The translations under genes were made by a program, and so were the position numbers. A stretch of 64,000 bases of DNA from Ostrinia nubilalis (taxonomy: Eukaryota > Arthropoda > Insecta > Lepidoptera > Crambidae), in assembly GCF_963855985.1 (NCBI RefSeq), contig NC_087095.1, positions 13,898,001-13,962,000 on the forward strand, in the 5' to 3' direction. Under the pieces are notes generated by a model that saw only the letters and a list, made by a program, of their open reading frames with translations, did not search any database and had not been told where the DNA came from. Positions 32,394 to 43,892 of the stretch are shown here, one piece after another (positions within the stretch are counted from its first letter, which is position 1; each line of letters starts with the position of its first letter).

Positions 32394-34371
32394 GCAATTC
32401 AGATACCCAAACCCAGCGCTCAAATAATAATGATACTATAACTTATGAACTCACAAAGGACCACGTTAGTATAAACCAAACTGCGAAATCACTGAAGTTC
32501 CTGTATGCAAATATTAGAAGTATTGTCAAACCAGGTAAACTAGACGAATTGAGATGCCTTATAAGCTCAACAAAGCATCAAATTCATGTGATTGTATTGG
32601 TTGAAACCTGGATAAAAACAGAAGCAGAAGGACAGAGTATACAACTTCCAAATTATGCACATTATTATAATTACCGAAGTGGAATGAGGGGAGGTGGAGT
32701 TTCGATATTTGTGCACAAGAACTTAAAACACAATTACATCCACGATCTTTGTGAAGACGACAATCATTTTCTATGGGTACACCTGGATAGATTTTCTGTG
32801 GACATAGGCGCCGTATACAAACCAGAGAGAACCAATAACCCTAAATTTCTCGAAACGTACTCCGAGCAATTATTACAACGAAAAAGAGCACTGGTATTTG
32901 GAGACGTTAACTACAATCTACTTAAAAGAAATCGACCGTCCACAGCCTATAAGCAGATGTTAAAAGAGACTGGATTCTTGATATTAAACAAAGTAGATTC
33001 CGAGTATTGCACACGTGAGTCTGAAAGCTCGAAAACAATACTTGATCATGTCTGCTCTAATATAAAGAATAACACTTTCCACTTAGCCATTGTGGAATCA
33101 GTAATATCAGACCATAAACAGATTTACTTAGAGATTCACCAACTTCAACCAGAAAAGAATTTGAAAATTGAATATCAAAGTATCAACTATAATAAACTAC
33201 CCGGAGAACTGAACACGATGAAGCTCGGTGACTGCAATGGTGATTATGATAAGCTGGAAAAAATGCTACTTGAAGCCATTACCAAATGCAAGATAACAAA
33301 AACTAAGGTACTCAACCCTCTTAATAAAGACTGGATAAATAAGGATGTCATAAAAGCAATAATCACAAGAGACAAACTAGGATACAATCACATTAGAAGA
33401 CCGAATGATGAAATAGCTAAAGAAGAATACTTTGCAGAGAAGAGAAGAGTGCGAAGATACATACAGAAGACAAAATCTAACTATTACCTGAAACTATTTG
33501 AACACTGTGTAAACAAACCGCTTAAAATGTGGCAACTTATTAACAACCTAAACAATAGGAAAGTTAAAACCCACGCTGCCCCTGCTAAACTTGTAACCTG
33601 TTCAGGTGAGATTACCGAAGTTGCAGATATATGTAACCATTTTAATTCGTTTTTTGCTAGCATAGGTTCTACATTGGCTAATCAGATACCTACTTTAAAT
33701 AATATACCAGTGTATCATAGGCAGAATTCCCAATGTGAGTTTTCCATTTTTGACCCCGTTGCATCTGACGAAATCGGAAAAATAATTGATAATTTAAATC
33801 CAAATACCAGCAGCGGTTTAGACGGCATAACATGTAAAGTTGTTAAGAGTATTAAGCCATGTATCTTGGTTGAATTAACTAAATGTATTAACCAGTGCCT
33901 AGTGAGAGGTTGTTTCCCTGATTCACTGAAAATAGCCAAGGTTAGTCCAATTTTTAAGTCGGGTAATAGAACTGATGCAGGCAACTACAGGCCCATATCT
34001 GTATTGCCTGTTATATCTAAAGTGTTTGAGAAGGTTATTTATACACAACTGGAACGATACCTAAATTCCATTAATTTTCTCTTTAGTAAGCAATACGGTT
34101 TTCGTCCAAAATCCAATACCCTGTCCGCATGTATAGATCTTACAACTAGAATTAAAACGGAAATCGACCACAAAAAGATTGCCCTTGGTATATTCATCGA
34201 TCTTAAGAAGGCGTTCGATACGATAAGTCACAAATTACTATTACAAAAATTGGAATCGATCGGCTTTAAGGGAATGGTACATAAAATGCTCCAGTCCTAT
34301 CTCACAAATAGATACCAGATTGTTAGGATCGATAATATGCAGAGTTCAGCAGAATCAATCATATATCGATA
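32390..34371 (+). pseudogene. LINE ORF2 5' part: APE endonuclease and start of reverse transcriptase
   Basis: Frame open from the frameshift site. Endonuclease motifs in order: FLYANIRSI, LVETWIKTE (catalytic Glu), GGGVSIFVHK, FGDVNYNLL and VISDHKQI (catalytic Asp-His). Reverse-transcriptase motifs follow: SGLDGITCKVVKSIKP, NYRPISVLPVISKVFEKV, KQYGFRPKSNT and motif A FIDLKKAFDTISHKL. The protein nicks target DNA and reverse-transcribes the LINE RNA. The first in-frame ATG (32684) is downstream of the LYANIRS and LVETW motifs, so an AUG start there would remove the active site. The frame is broken at 34372 by a TIR element between motif A and motif B; read-through ends at a stop at 34391-34393 inside the insertion. 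Confidence 0.9.
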
Positions 34372-36636
34372 CCTCTGGGCTCAAAGGTCGTAAAGGACAA
34401 AGTACGACTTTTCAGGAGAAGCAAAAAACGATTTTTTATTTTTTTATTCGACAGTAACTTTTTTGTTTTTTGAGCTACTAAAATATGACCTAAGAAGAAA
34501 GTGCTTAGAATTTACAGCATTTTCCGAAGAGGTATTGAAGAACTGGACTAGGGCTGTATTTACTGAGTTAGATTTCCTTTACGCCCTCAAAATTACAATA
34601 AAAAGTCCTTTACGCCCCTCAAATATTCGTCCTAGGCAAGTTACTCAGGTCGTATAGATGACCCACGCTGAACTGTCCCACCAAACTCAATGACAGGGGG
34701 GCGCTACCATCGTTCAACTATAAATGGTTTCCAACATGGCAAAAATCTGAACCAGCGATCCGGTATTGACGGTGGCGCCCCACTGTCAATGTCATCGACA
34801 GGACAGTCCAGTATTTTGGAACTATAAGTCTATTTTTATTTTAAAAAACTACAAAACCAAGGTAATAAATGACAATTTAAATAGTTTTATAGGTTTTCAT
34901 AGGTCGTAACGGAACACCCAAGTAAGGTATTATGCAAGGGTAAATTGATAATTTAGCTTAAAGATTTAATATTTTATGGTATTTGATATGTGAATACCAT
35001 TTCTTTACATATTTTTTAATGAATTATGGTATTTTAAATGAAATAAAATGATTTTTCGTAGCTCCATAATTTAATGCACACAATTTATTAAACTATTATT
35101 TAAGCAAGCAGAAGTTTTGATATCTTCGAACTAGAAAATACCATTTCCGATATAAGAGCGAATATAGAGCATAAATATTATGACGCTTTTAAGTAAAACT
35201 TCATAAAATTATGTCTATTTTATACGAAAAGCCGAAACCAATTTAATTTTATTTATTTATTTAATCATTATTATTGTTTCGAAAAACTACAAATGGTGGA
35301 CTTAATACCATAGGGCAGTCTGTCAACCAGTTGACCTTATGATAATGCAGATAGGATAGAATTAGGACTAATGAAAAACAAATAATAATTATTCTAAATT
35401 CTAAATAGATTAAACATTGTTATTCATAGCTTGAAATTATGTCATTGTACTTGGTACAAAAGTAGAAAGGTTAGGTAAGTAAGATTACAAGTAGGAAGTT
35501 TTTCATTCCAGTAAAGTACATCTACTCTGTACTCCTACACAATACCGTTTTTAAAAGCCAATTATTTTTAATATAAAAATATAACTCCGACAAAAAGTGC
35601 ATTCACGCTTTTTAGTACATTAAGTCTCAACTGACACTATATTTTCCCATGTTAAGCGTAAATATTTTTCCTACTAGTTATACTTTATTAGCTGATCCAA
35701 ATAACTTTAGAAACTATACTTATCTATAATTGTTACAGTCAAAACTCAAACGTGGTTTTGACCAAGGGCGTTAGTCAAAATTCCTAGGAAATCATTAAAA
35801 ACAATTGTAAAGTGTAGCATTTGTGTGATTTATGCATACAAAACATATCGGCAGTCGGGTAATAATGACACCTTATGGTACTACAGTAAGGTGACTTCTT
35901 TTTCTCATTTAGCTTTTTCATTTTTTAAATTTGTATAATGACTATCCTAACTTAATAAGGTAATAATTATTTTATTTTATAGCATGTTTTCATTTTCTTA
36001 AATCATCTTTTAATTATCTTTTACCTGACAAATACCTAGTTTCTTCAAATTATATGAGAAATAATAAAAATCATTATTACTTTACCCGATGTGGATAGAT
36101 GTCATCATTTTATATGTACAAATCACATAAACGTTACACTCTAAAATAGTTTTCTTACATATTTTTGATGATTTTTTAGTTATTTCGTTTGTTCTAAACG
36201 CACATACTTAAATACAATAAGAAACGTCTATAAAATTTACCTACTTAGTTGTTATAATGTCCTCTCTTTGTAGATTTTTGAAATATTGGTTTAGATAATC
36301 TAAGGGCGTAAAGGACAAATTACTTAACTTTGGTATGAAAATTTTAGGTTGTAAAGGACAATAGATTATACTACATGTATATTATACGCCCAAAAATTTG
36401 TGTTTACTTGTTCTTTACTACCATGTTAACTGTACTAAAAAATCAAATGGTATTTACATCCCAATTTTCACGATGAATTCTGTTTAGCTCATCAAATATA
36501 ATGGGTCGTAAAGGCACTTTTTTTGAGAATTTCGGCAAACTAAATATACAGATCGATAGAGAATTAAATTCTGAGTACAACTGTATAAATAACTCATTTT
36601 CGGTATTTTGTCCTTTACGACCTTTGAGCCCAGAGG
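34372..36636. mobile_element. Non-autonomous TIR element, 2.27 kb, inserted in LINE ORF2
   Basis: Ends are CCTCTGGGCTCAAAGGTCG and its complement, with TIR similarity of about 29 bp, flanked by TATCGATA on both sides (34364-34371 and 36637-36644). The interior is A+T-rich with no transposase. The subterminal motif GTCGTAAAGGACAA recurs in both orientations (34388, 34575, 34602, 36306, 36349, 36505, 36608). Because the duplication is palindromic, its true length could be 8, 6 or 4 bp if TA or T belongs to the TIR, so I leave the superfamily open. Confidence 0.85.
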
Positions 36637-36644
36637 TATCGATA

Positions 36645-37541
36645 TGGTGTTCCGCAGGGATCTATTCTGGGGCCACTATTGTTCCTTATTTATGTAAACG
36701 GTATTGGCGATCTGGGTCTATGCGGTGATGTTTCTCTGTATGCCGATGACACTTGTTTGTTTTACTTTGGAGATGATATTGTTTCTACGGCGCAAGTAGC
36801 ACAAAAAGACTTAGACGCTTTGTTTGGTTGGTTTCAGTGTAACTTATTAACTCTAAATATAGCCAAGACCAATTACATAATATTTAGCGCCAAAAATAAG
36901 CAAATCTCCCATTTTGATCCGTTAACCATCAATAACGAACCATTAAACCAAGTAAAATCTGAGAAATATCTGGGTCTTACGCTTGACAACCGCCTCACCT
37001 GGAAACCTCACATCGAAAAGACTCGTTCTAAATTAACATCCCTTATGTCTATTCTCCGTGGCAACGTTCGCTGCTTCCCCATGTCTGTTCGGTACACTAT
37101 ATACAACTCCTTAGTGAAACCCCACCTGGATTATTTGATCGAAGTTTACGGTAGCGCTCCCAAAACGAACTTGAAAAAACTACAAACATCGCAAAACAAA
37201 ATTATAAAACTACTGTTCCAATTTCCCTACTTAACACCAACAACAGAAGTCTATAGGAAAACCGGCTTAATGTCAATAGCTCAAATGTATAAATTTAATA
37301 CATGTTTACTTGTACATAAAATATTAAGAAAAACTATTCACACACAACTATCATTTATAACAAAATCACAATCACAAAAGCGTTCCTTAAGAAGACCTTA
37401 CGATATTCAATTACCGTCACCTAGAACCAATTATGGCAAGAAAAATATAATGTACGAGGGGGCACAACTATTTACGCAATCTTTTTTCTCGTTTAAAAAG
37501 AAATTAAAGCACTACATTACAAAACACTTTTTAGAATTCTC

Positions 37542-37545
<4 letters not shown>
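36645..37545 (+). pseudogene. LINE ORF2 3' part: reverse-transcriptase motifs B-E and C-terminal domain
   Basis: Resumes with YGVPQGSILGPLLFLIYVNG (motif B) and YADDTCLFYF (motif C with the Asp pair). It continues through EKYLGLTLDNRLTWKPHIEK and the conserved LVKPHLDYLIEVYG region to SFKKKLKHYITKHFLEFS. Removing 34372-36636 plus one copy of the 8-bp duplication joins the two parts exactly in frame, and the ORF2 total is then about 960 codons. The TAA stop consists of TA(37543-37544)A and runs straight into the poly(A) tract, leaving no 3' UTR. Confidence 0.9.
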
Positions 37546-37602
<57 letters not shown>

Positions 37603-37669
37603 AATCTGGTTCATTGTACGAGCACATTCATTCATTCACATTCTCGCGTTTTTATTAAAAACTAGCTGA

Positions 37670-37833
37670 CCCAGCGAACTTCGTACCGCCTTAGCGTAGA
37701 GATTTTCTTTATATTTTTTTTCCGTAAAAACCTTGTACAGAGTATTAGAAAAATACAAAAACAAAAAATCAGCCAAATCGGTCAGGCCGTTTTCATGTTA
37801 TGTCGTGACAACGGAAAACGGGTTTCATTTTTA
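37670..37833 (+). repeat. ACTAGCTGACC-type interspersed repeat, left part
   Basis: ACTAGCTGACCCAGCGAACT, AGCCAAATCGGTCAGGCCG and AACGGAAAACGGGTTTCA belong to a common lepidopteran repeat that normally ends in TATATATAGATT. Here the TATA run is interrupted by two elements, and the expected ATATATAGATT appears at 40355-40366. Confidence 0.7.
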
Positions 37834-38515
37834 TATACAGGGTGTCCCGTAATGTAACGTCAAGCCGGAACTGGGTGTTGAGGCAAGTTATGCTGGTTAT
37901 CAGAAAAATATAAAAAAAAATCTATGTGGCATATTTTCAAAATAATGGGCATTTAAAAAAAAACAAAAATTTCTACTCCAGGTGACGGTCTTTTTACTCG
38001 TGTTGCCACAAATCTTCACTTTTTCCAAATTTTTTTTTTGTTATGTAACCCTGAATAATGCTTCTCTAAATTGTTATCAAAATTACAAAACCAGCTGCTC
38101 CAGCTTGGATAAAAAAAATACATTATTCCCAAAAAAAATTTCAAAATAAAAATTTTGTCTAGTTTAAACTGACTGTACTGAAAAAAAAAAGTACTACGCA
38201 AGTGTGGCATGTGACGTCATAATTTGGCGCATTTAGTAAGGATTCCAAAATGGTATAACACTTGGTAAATTCTTGCTGTAATTGTCGACAATTTTTGGTT
38301 TTTTGGAAATAATCCCGTTTTTAACTTTATCTACCTTGGTTAAAAATTATTATTCTAATGTGCCCAAAATTCAAGTTTCTGTGACTGACTACCGTACAGT
38401 CAGTCACAGAAATTTTTGTCACCATGACAGTAATTAGTAGTTGACATACTGTGACAAAAGTCACCCGTGCGTGCGCGCCGTTACTACCTGCTCTGCCTGC
38501 ACTTGTACTTGGTAA

Positions 38516-39086
38516 CAGGGATAATAAGGATATGAAGTTTCGGTTATGGATACGGTTACGGATATTAGAATAATATTATACCGGTTTCGGTTACGGTCAC
38601 GGATATGAAATCATTTCAGATTATCCGAAAGTTTCGGATAATTTCGGTTACGGAATAATTAGAATTTCAAAAATGTAGGTATAATTCAAATAGCAAGATG
38701 CTGCGTGACCCACATAGCTACTTTATGTACCAACTAAGACGACACCTATGTATGATAAAGGTTAAACAGGCTGGCATATTAGATGGTGCCAGGGAATGCC
38801 AGACAAGTTGGTAACAAATATTAAGATTTAAGGTACAATTCCAAGACGGGCCGCAGACCGCAAACTGCAAAACTCTATGAAATCGGCAGCACGGCATTGC
38901 TGCTGCGGCGTGTATACTGCAGATTTCATAGAGTTTTGCAGTTTGGAATAATTGTACCCTTAGACTCCGCCTTTATCCGAAACTATCCGTAACTTTTGAA
39001 TCAGTTTCGGTTACGGTTATGGATATTTTTTTATTTCGGATATCCGATAGTTTCGGTTACGGTTACGGATATCCATAACATCCCTG
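38516..39086. mobile_element. Non-autonomous hAT-type element nested in the inverted-repeat element
   Basis: Ends CAGGGATAATAAGGATAT and the complement of ATATCCATAACATCCCTG. Flanks are CTTGGTAA (38508-38515) and ATTGGTAA (39087-39094), seven of eight bases identical. Internal runs of TTTCGGTTACGGTTATGGA occur near both ends, probably as transposase-binding repeats. Confidence 0.75.
38832..38958. mobile_element. Small hairpin MITE nested in the hAT-type element
   Basis: Perfect 23-bp arms (38862-38884 and 38922-38944, AAACTGCAAAACTCTATGAA plus three more bases). Weaker pairing extends outward to GGTACAATTCC and GGAATAATTGTACC. This is the innermost level of a four-level nest. Confidence 0.65.
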
Positions 39087-39701
39087 ATTGGTAAGATGGC
39101 CCTCTCCGTCCCGCTCATACCTTTTAAAATGGCTTCTCCACCTCATTTAAGCCAGAAACTTGAATTTTGGGCACATTAGAATAATAATTTTTAACCAAGG
39201 TAGATAAAGTTAAAAACGGGATTATTTCCAAAAAAACAAAAATTGTCGACAATTACAGCAAGAATTTACCAAGTGTTATACCATTTTGGAATCCTTACTA
39301 AATGCGCCAAATTATGACGTCACTTGCCACACTCGCGTAGTACAATTTTTTTTCAGTACAGTCAGTTTAAACTAGGCAAAATTTTTATTTTGAAAATTTT
39401 TTTGGGAATAATGTATTTTTTTCATCCAAGTTGGAGCAGCTGGTTTTGTAATTTTGATAACAATTTAGAGAAGCATTATTCAGGGTTACATAACAAAAAA
39501 AAAATTTGGAAAAAGTGAAGATTTGTGGCAACACGAGTAAAAAGACCGTCACCTGGAGTAGAAATTTTTGTTTTTTTTTAAATGCCCATTATTTTGAAAA
39601 TATGCCACATAGATTTTTTTTTATATTTTTCTGATAACCAGCATAACTTGCCTCAACACCCAGTTCCGGCTTGACGTTACATTACGGGACACCCTGTATA
39701 T

Positions 39702-40355
39702 GTTACGGCTAAAGATAGGTGTGAACATAAACTTAAGATTAGCCGGCTAAACTTAAGTTTATCTGCGAGAAGCAGCTAAAGTTCGATAACATGTTAGTTT
39801 GCGTCGTGATATTCCATCTTTAGCCGGCTAATGTGCACATTAGCCAAAACGAAAAGGCTAAAAATGTATTCGATGGGCGCGCCAGGCCGAGGGCTTGAGG
39901 AGGCGGTAGGGATACAACGAATAGCTCCATATTATTTAACAATTGTGAGTAGATATTGTTTTAAGTAATTAACACTGAAGATGTTTTATTTTGTAATTTT
40001 AAATACCTACTTACAGAAGATTCTGTAATTACCAAATGGTTCCTTATTATTTTATTTTAATGATAAGGTATGTACCTAGATATTGGTTTAAGTAATTAAT
40101 ATTTTGTTATTGTAATAATTGTAATTTTAAATACCTACATAAGTACATAAAAGTATGTGTAATGAAAGTGATTATTTTTTAATAAAGTTTTCGTGTAAAA
40201 ATAGTCCTTCTACATTTTTAGCCAAGGGCCTGCGGTTACACTTAAGTTTAGCCGGCTAAAGATAGAAGAAATTAACATTAACACCTCGTCAAAGATAAAC
40301 TTAAGTTTAGCCGGCTAATCTTAAGTTTATGTTCACACATATCTTTAGCCGTAAC
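39702..40355. mobile_element. TIR element with TTAGCCGGCTAA motifs
   Basis: Ends GTTACGGCTAAAGATA and its complement. The TIR is about 62 bp with one mismatch. AGCCGGCTAA recurs inside (about 39740, 39831, 40250 and 40309). No transposase is present. It abuts the right end of the previous element (1 bp apart), so both target the same TATA run. Confidence 0.85.
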
Positions 40356-40740
40356 ATATATAGATTCTACTCGTAATGTAAGAAAAAAAAAAACCGGTCA
40401 CATAGCAACTGTGATAGCAACTGTTGAGCGTTACGTAATGGAAGCCAAGCAGGTTGCTGGTTTTGTAGTTGCAGTGTGGGTAGGTTAAGAATAAAACTAC
40501 ACTTGAATTTGAAAAAATATAGCATTTGAGCGGTTTGTTATTATTTTATTTTATTTTATTTTAACTTCATTATTTTCTGTACCTAGTTTCATTTAATACA
40601 TAAATGAAACGAGCTTGTCTGTTGCGTGCACTTGCTGCTTATTTATTATAAAGTGTATTCTGTATTTTTCTTATAAGTGAATATAATTGTATTCTTTTAG
40701 AAAAATAAATATCTAAAACCATAAACCATACATGTTATGT

Positions 40741-40860
40741 TGTTTGGCATTGCAGAGTAACCAATAAAAGTAAATAAAATAATATAAATAAATAAAAAAT
40801 ATAAATAAAATAATATAAATAAATAAAATAATATAAATAAATAAAATATTATAAATACTT
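40741..40860. repeat. AAATAAAATAATATAAATAAAT low-complexity array (SINE tail)
   Basis: Irregular A/T array adjoining the SINE at 40861-41092 on the side expected for its 3' tail. Confidence 0.75.
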
Positions 40861-41092
40861 AAATTAATATTAGACAACATCTCATATATTACTCCAACCC
40901 AAAATAAGTAGCTAAGGCATTTGTGTTATGGAAATCGGGAACGACGAACCACAACACACCCAAACCAGAGACAATGTGAAAAGATCGTTTTCTATATTGT
41001 CCCGGCCGGGAATCGATCCCGGGACCTCAGGATTGGCCCGGGATACCTTGAAAACCGGTGTGTGCGCCTCTCCGCCACGGAGGTCGTCAAAA
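40861..41092 (-). mobile_element. tRNA-derived SINE
   Basis: Read on the minus strand, CGTGGCGGAGAGGCGC is an A-box-like segment (41067-41077) and GGATCGATTCC is a B box (41009-41019) followed by CCGGCCGGGAC, as in a tRNA head. It is followed by the body CATTGTCTCTGGTTTGGGTG and CCATAACACAAATGCCTTAG that I know from abundant lepidopteran SINEs, then an A/T tail. It would be transcribed by RNA polymerase III and mobilised by a LINE. The head is too degenerate to be a working tRNA. Confidence 0.85.
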
Positions 41093-41409
41093 ATGTTACC
41101 TAAATGTAAAATAAAATAAAATATTAAAACTTCATTTTCTCAATATTCCCATATAAGAGAGAAAAAAAATGCACGGAAATTCATTGGATATTAGTATGTA
41201 TCATCTGTGATAGGTTTCGTTTGTGTCCGCTACTTTTCGAAAAGTGGGGCAAAAAGTTCCCAATGTCATTTATTAGTTTACGTCTATTAGTTTCGACGTA
41301 ATTGTTGAACAAAGATACCCCTTCCCAGCGGTTTCCATAGTAATCGGAATAGGTTGTGTGATTCTTTCAGGCAGTGCATTTTCGCATGTCGCGTGCGCAA
41401 AACAAAACA

Positions 41410-41545
41410 CAACAAACAAAACTTGAATCCTTGTAATTTTGAGAGAAATGGGTCAAGCCCTAAATTTGAAGTATTTTCATCGATAAAATTGTCCATAGAT
41501 TACGCCCTTAAAGTTTGATCACTACATGCCCGGACACACTGTATA
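41410..41545 (-). repeat. TATACAGTGTGTCCGGG terminal repeat, right copy
   Basis: Inverted copy of 30609-30745, about 135 bp with roughly nine in ten bases the same. It ends ...CCCGGACACACTGTATA at 41545. Similarity stops abruptly inside (near 41410), as at the inner end of a TIR. Confidence 0.7.
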
Positions 41546-43682
41546 TGTATGTATAATAGAAATTACCAATTTCATGAAAAACTGGCGACCTAAGCAGTGT
41601 AACTGATATAATTTTCTAATTGCGAAATAAAAGACCAAATAGCCATAATATGAATTTATTCCGGATCTAGTACCTAAGCATCTGCAGTTCCAACCAAATT
41701 TACGATCACTTCGTGGAATATCTCAATACGTGTGGAATGGAAATGAAATTGAAATTCCAGATCCGGCAGAATATTCATACATATGCACGTAGCTCGGGCT
41801 TAATACCGTTTAGGTTATATTTAGACAATAAAATAAATTCCTTTAAATACTATTTTTTTGGTTGATTTGCAATAATTATGTTCGAATAGGTGTGTATGAT
41901 ATTTTACGAAATAAATCTTGAAAGTAGGACGACTATTCAGTCGTCTCTATTGGAAAATTCCACAAGTCAGGTCTAATAGGTTATGTAAACTTAACCTTTT
42001 ACTATTCATTTGTCACCTACATACATAACTCAAACACTTCAAGAATAACACACAGCCTAAGCAGGTGGGTTTATTTAAATCATGTTATACGAGTATAAGG
42101 GTAAACATTTGAAGCATGAAAGTTTCTATGTGTTTGTATCATTTCCGTCGGAATATTCCACGATTCACGGTTACCAGTTAAAGGTATAATTTAACCCTTA
42201 ACTATTATCCTTATTTTGATAAACAGTAACTTATTATAATTACATCCACGAAGAATTTTTTCCACACAGTGATTGGTTTTACCTACAAACTTTAGCACCA
42301 CTTGCTTAATTATTATAGTGGATACTATGTGTACTGATAAAAAAACGCGGTACTAAGGTACTCGCTCACTAAGGCACTGTAATTTTTCTACAACTTATTA
42401 AGTCGATTGCGAGCAAGCAAGAACCGTAGACGTGCTACAAGGTATGAGTAACTTCACAGTAGCTAGTAAGTATATCTTTGACCACTAGTTAGCCAAAGAA
42501 ACCTTTTTTTGCTAGCGCTAGGATCATATTGACCCACGATTCGGGTTAAGGGTTAACTTCAGTCTATTAAATAGAAATTCCAGAGGTTTCCATAACAATA
42601 CAATTTAATAAGTTTTGACAATAGTCACATTTTGAAACCGGTTCCCTTTAGACTTTGTCATTGAAAATATATTGATATTCTAAATTAATACACACTTTGA
42701 ATAAACCAATTGTTGTCAGCTCGCTTGCTGAGTTAATAAATACAAACAATGATTATACTGCCTGCCTATTTTAGGGAAAATAATAAATCCTTTCCTCGCT
42801 ATGTACTTTGTTAAATATTTACGTCATCTAAACAGGGGAATTACCTAATTAAGATAATAATATCATGTTTAAATTAATCTTTTGTTAAAAACAAGTGAAC
42901 AATGAAAAACCACCGATGAATTTTAATAATTACAAAAAAGGTGCTTTTGTAACGTTCCTTCTCGATGTTGAGTATAAAGGAATTAAGAATATTAGAACTA
43001 AATATTTAAATTAATTAATTTCTAGATTTACTTAATAGGCAGCTGTGCGAATAGACATTAGGATTGCCCATCAAAGGTAATTTTGCTTCATGTGACAATT
43101 TGAATTTTTTTTCCGTTTCTTCTGCAAAGGCTTCTATTGTCAAATGTCGTATTGTATTTTATTTGTAAAGATTTTCAGAAGACGAGGACACAGACATTTC
43201 TATTGGAATCTGGAGCAATTCAAATAAGCTGTGGAAATTGTTGAGTTATTGCGCCTATCACTCGATGAAGATTTACTTATGTAATTATTATATTAACGTC
43301 ATACCATTCTTTGTATATTGATGGTTTCACAATTACGGATGCTGATAATTCAGCTTAGTACGTCCCAAAAATATTCAAGATAACTTACCATTTTCTATTT
43401 AATATCAGTTGTCTTATATACTCTTCGTGAATAACAAAAAGAAAAAATACTCTTTTAAATTGGATGTATCGCTTTTCCCGAAGGAATACAAAAAGGAGTC
43501 GTTGAACTTTCCCAGTGTCCTTGTTTTTATAAATAAACACAGCTCCAAAAAGTAATAGGTAACCGTTTTCGATCTAAACTTTTGACAAGTAAGGATGTGA
43601 ACTAAAGAACTTTCAGTGAGTGAGGCAGACCGTCTTCGTTAGACAGGCAACGGTGTATCGAGACACTTTGGAAGTTGTGTAC
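41546..43682. other. A+T-rich noncoding sequence
   Basis: No gene, RNA gene or nameable repeat seen over about 2.1 kb. Confidence 0.5.
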
Positions 43683-43892
43683 TACACTCGCGAGCAAATA
43701 TATGGGATCACCCTATTTGTTCCGAGCGATCATAAGAATTAAATGACTAATAGAAGATCAATAAAAATGGTTCCATTTTAAATGTGATATTATAAACTTG
43801 AAATTGATACCATAGATACATACGTAGTTATTCAGTTCTTAAGATCGCTCGAAACACAATGGGGTGATTCCATACTTCTGCTCGTAAGTATA
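43683..43892. mobile_element. Tc1/mariner-type MITE
   Basis: Left end TACACTCGCGAGCAAATATA and GGGATCACCC, right end GGGTGATTCCATACTTCTGC and TCGTAAGTATA. They form an inverted repeat of about 50 bp reaching CGAGCGATC on both sides. TA bounds both ends. About 210 bp, with no transposase. Confidence 0.75.

Larger units (their letters stand above)
31290..37601 (+). mobile_element. Near-complete CR1/Jockey-group LINE, interrupted by a TIR element
   Basis: A leader is followed by ORF1 (31467-32393), ORF2 in the -1 frame (from 32390, resuming at 36645 and ending at 37545) and a run of 58 A residues (37544-37601). Apart from the 2.27-kb insertion at 34372-36636 I see no stop or frameshift, so the element was recently intact. 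The 5' boundary is approximate. Clade placement (CR1/Jockey superfamily, not RTE, R1 or L1) rests on the APE-RT order, the YADD box and the SFKKKLKHYI ending. Confidence 0.9.
37834..39700. mobile_element. Long inverted-repeat element with TATACAGGGTGTCCCG ends
   Basis: Left arm 37834-38381 and right arm 39153-39700 (about 548 bp each) are inverted copies with few differences. The 771-bp centre contains a hAT-type MITE. No transposase is present. A 64-codon frame occurs in each arm (38016-38210 minus, 39324-39518 plus), but it is an A/T-rich by-product of the same sequence read from both sides. Confidence 0.88.

Noticed and set aside
38016..39518. Two nearly identical 64-codon frames in the inverted-repeat element.
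   Set aside because: They are the same arm sequence seen twice. Phe/Ser/Lys-rich composition follows from A/T-rich DNA and no motif is present.
41000..41092. tRNA-like segment with A and B boxes.
   Set aside because: It lacks a sound cloverleaf and continues into a SINE body and A/T tail, so it is a tRNA-derived SINE and not a tRNA gene.
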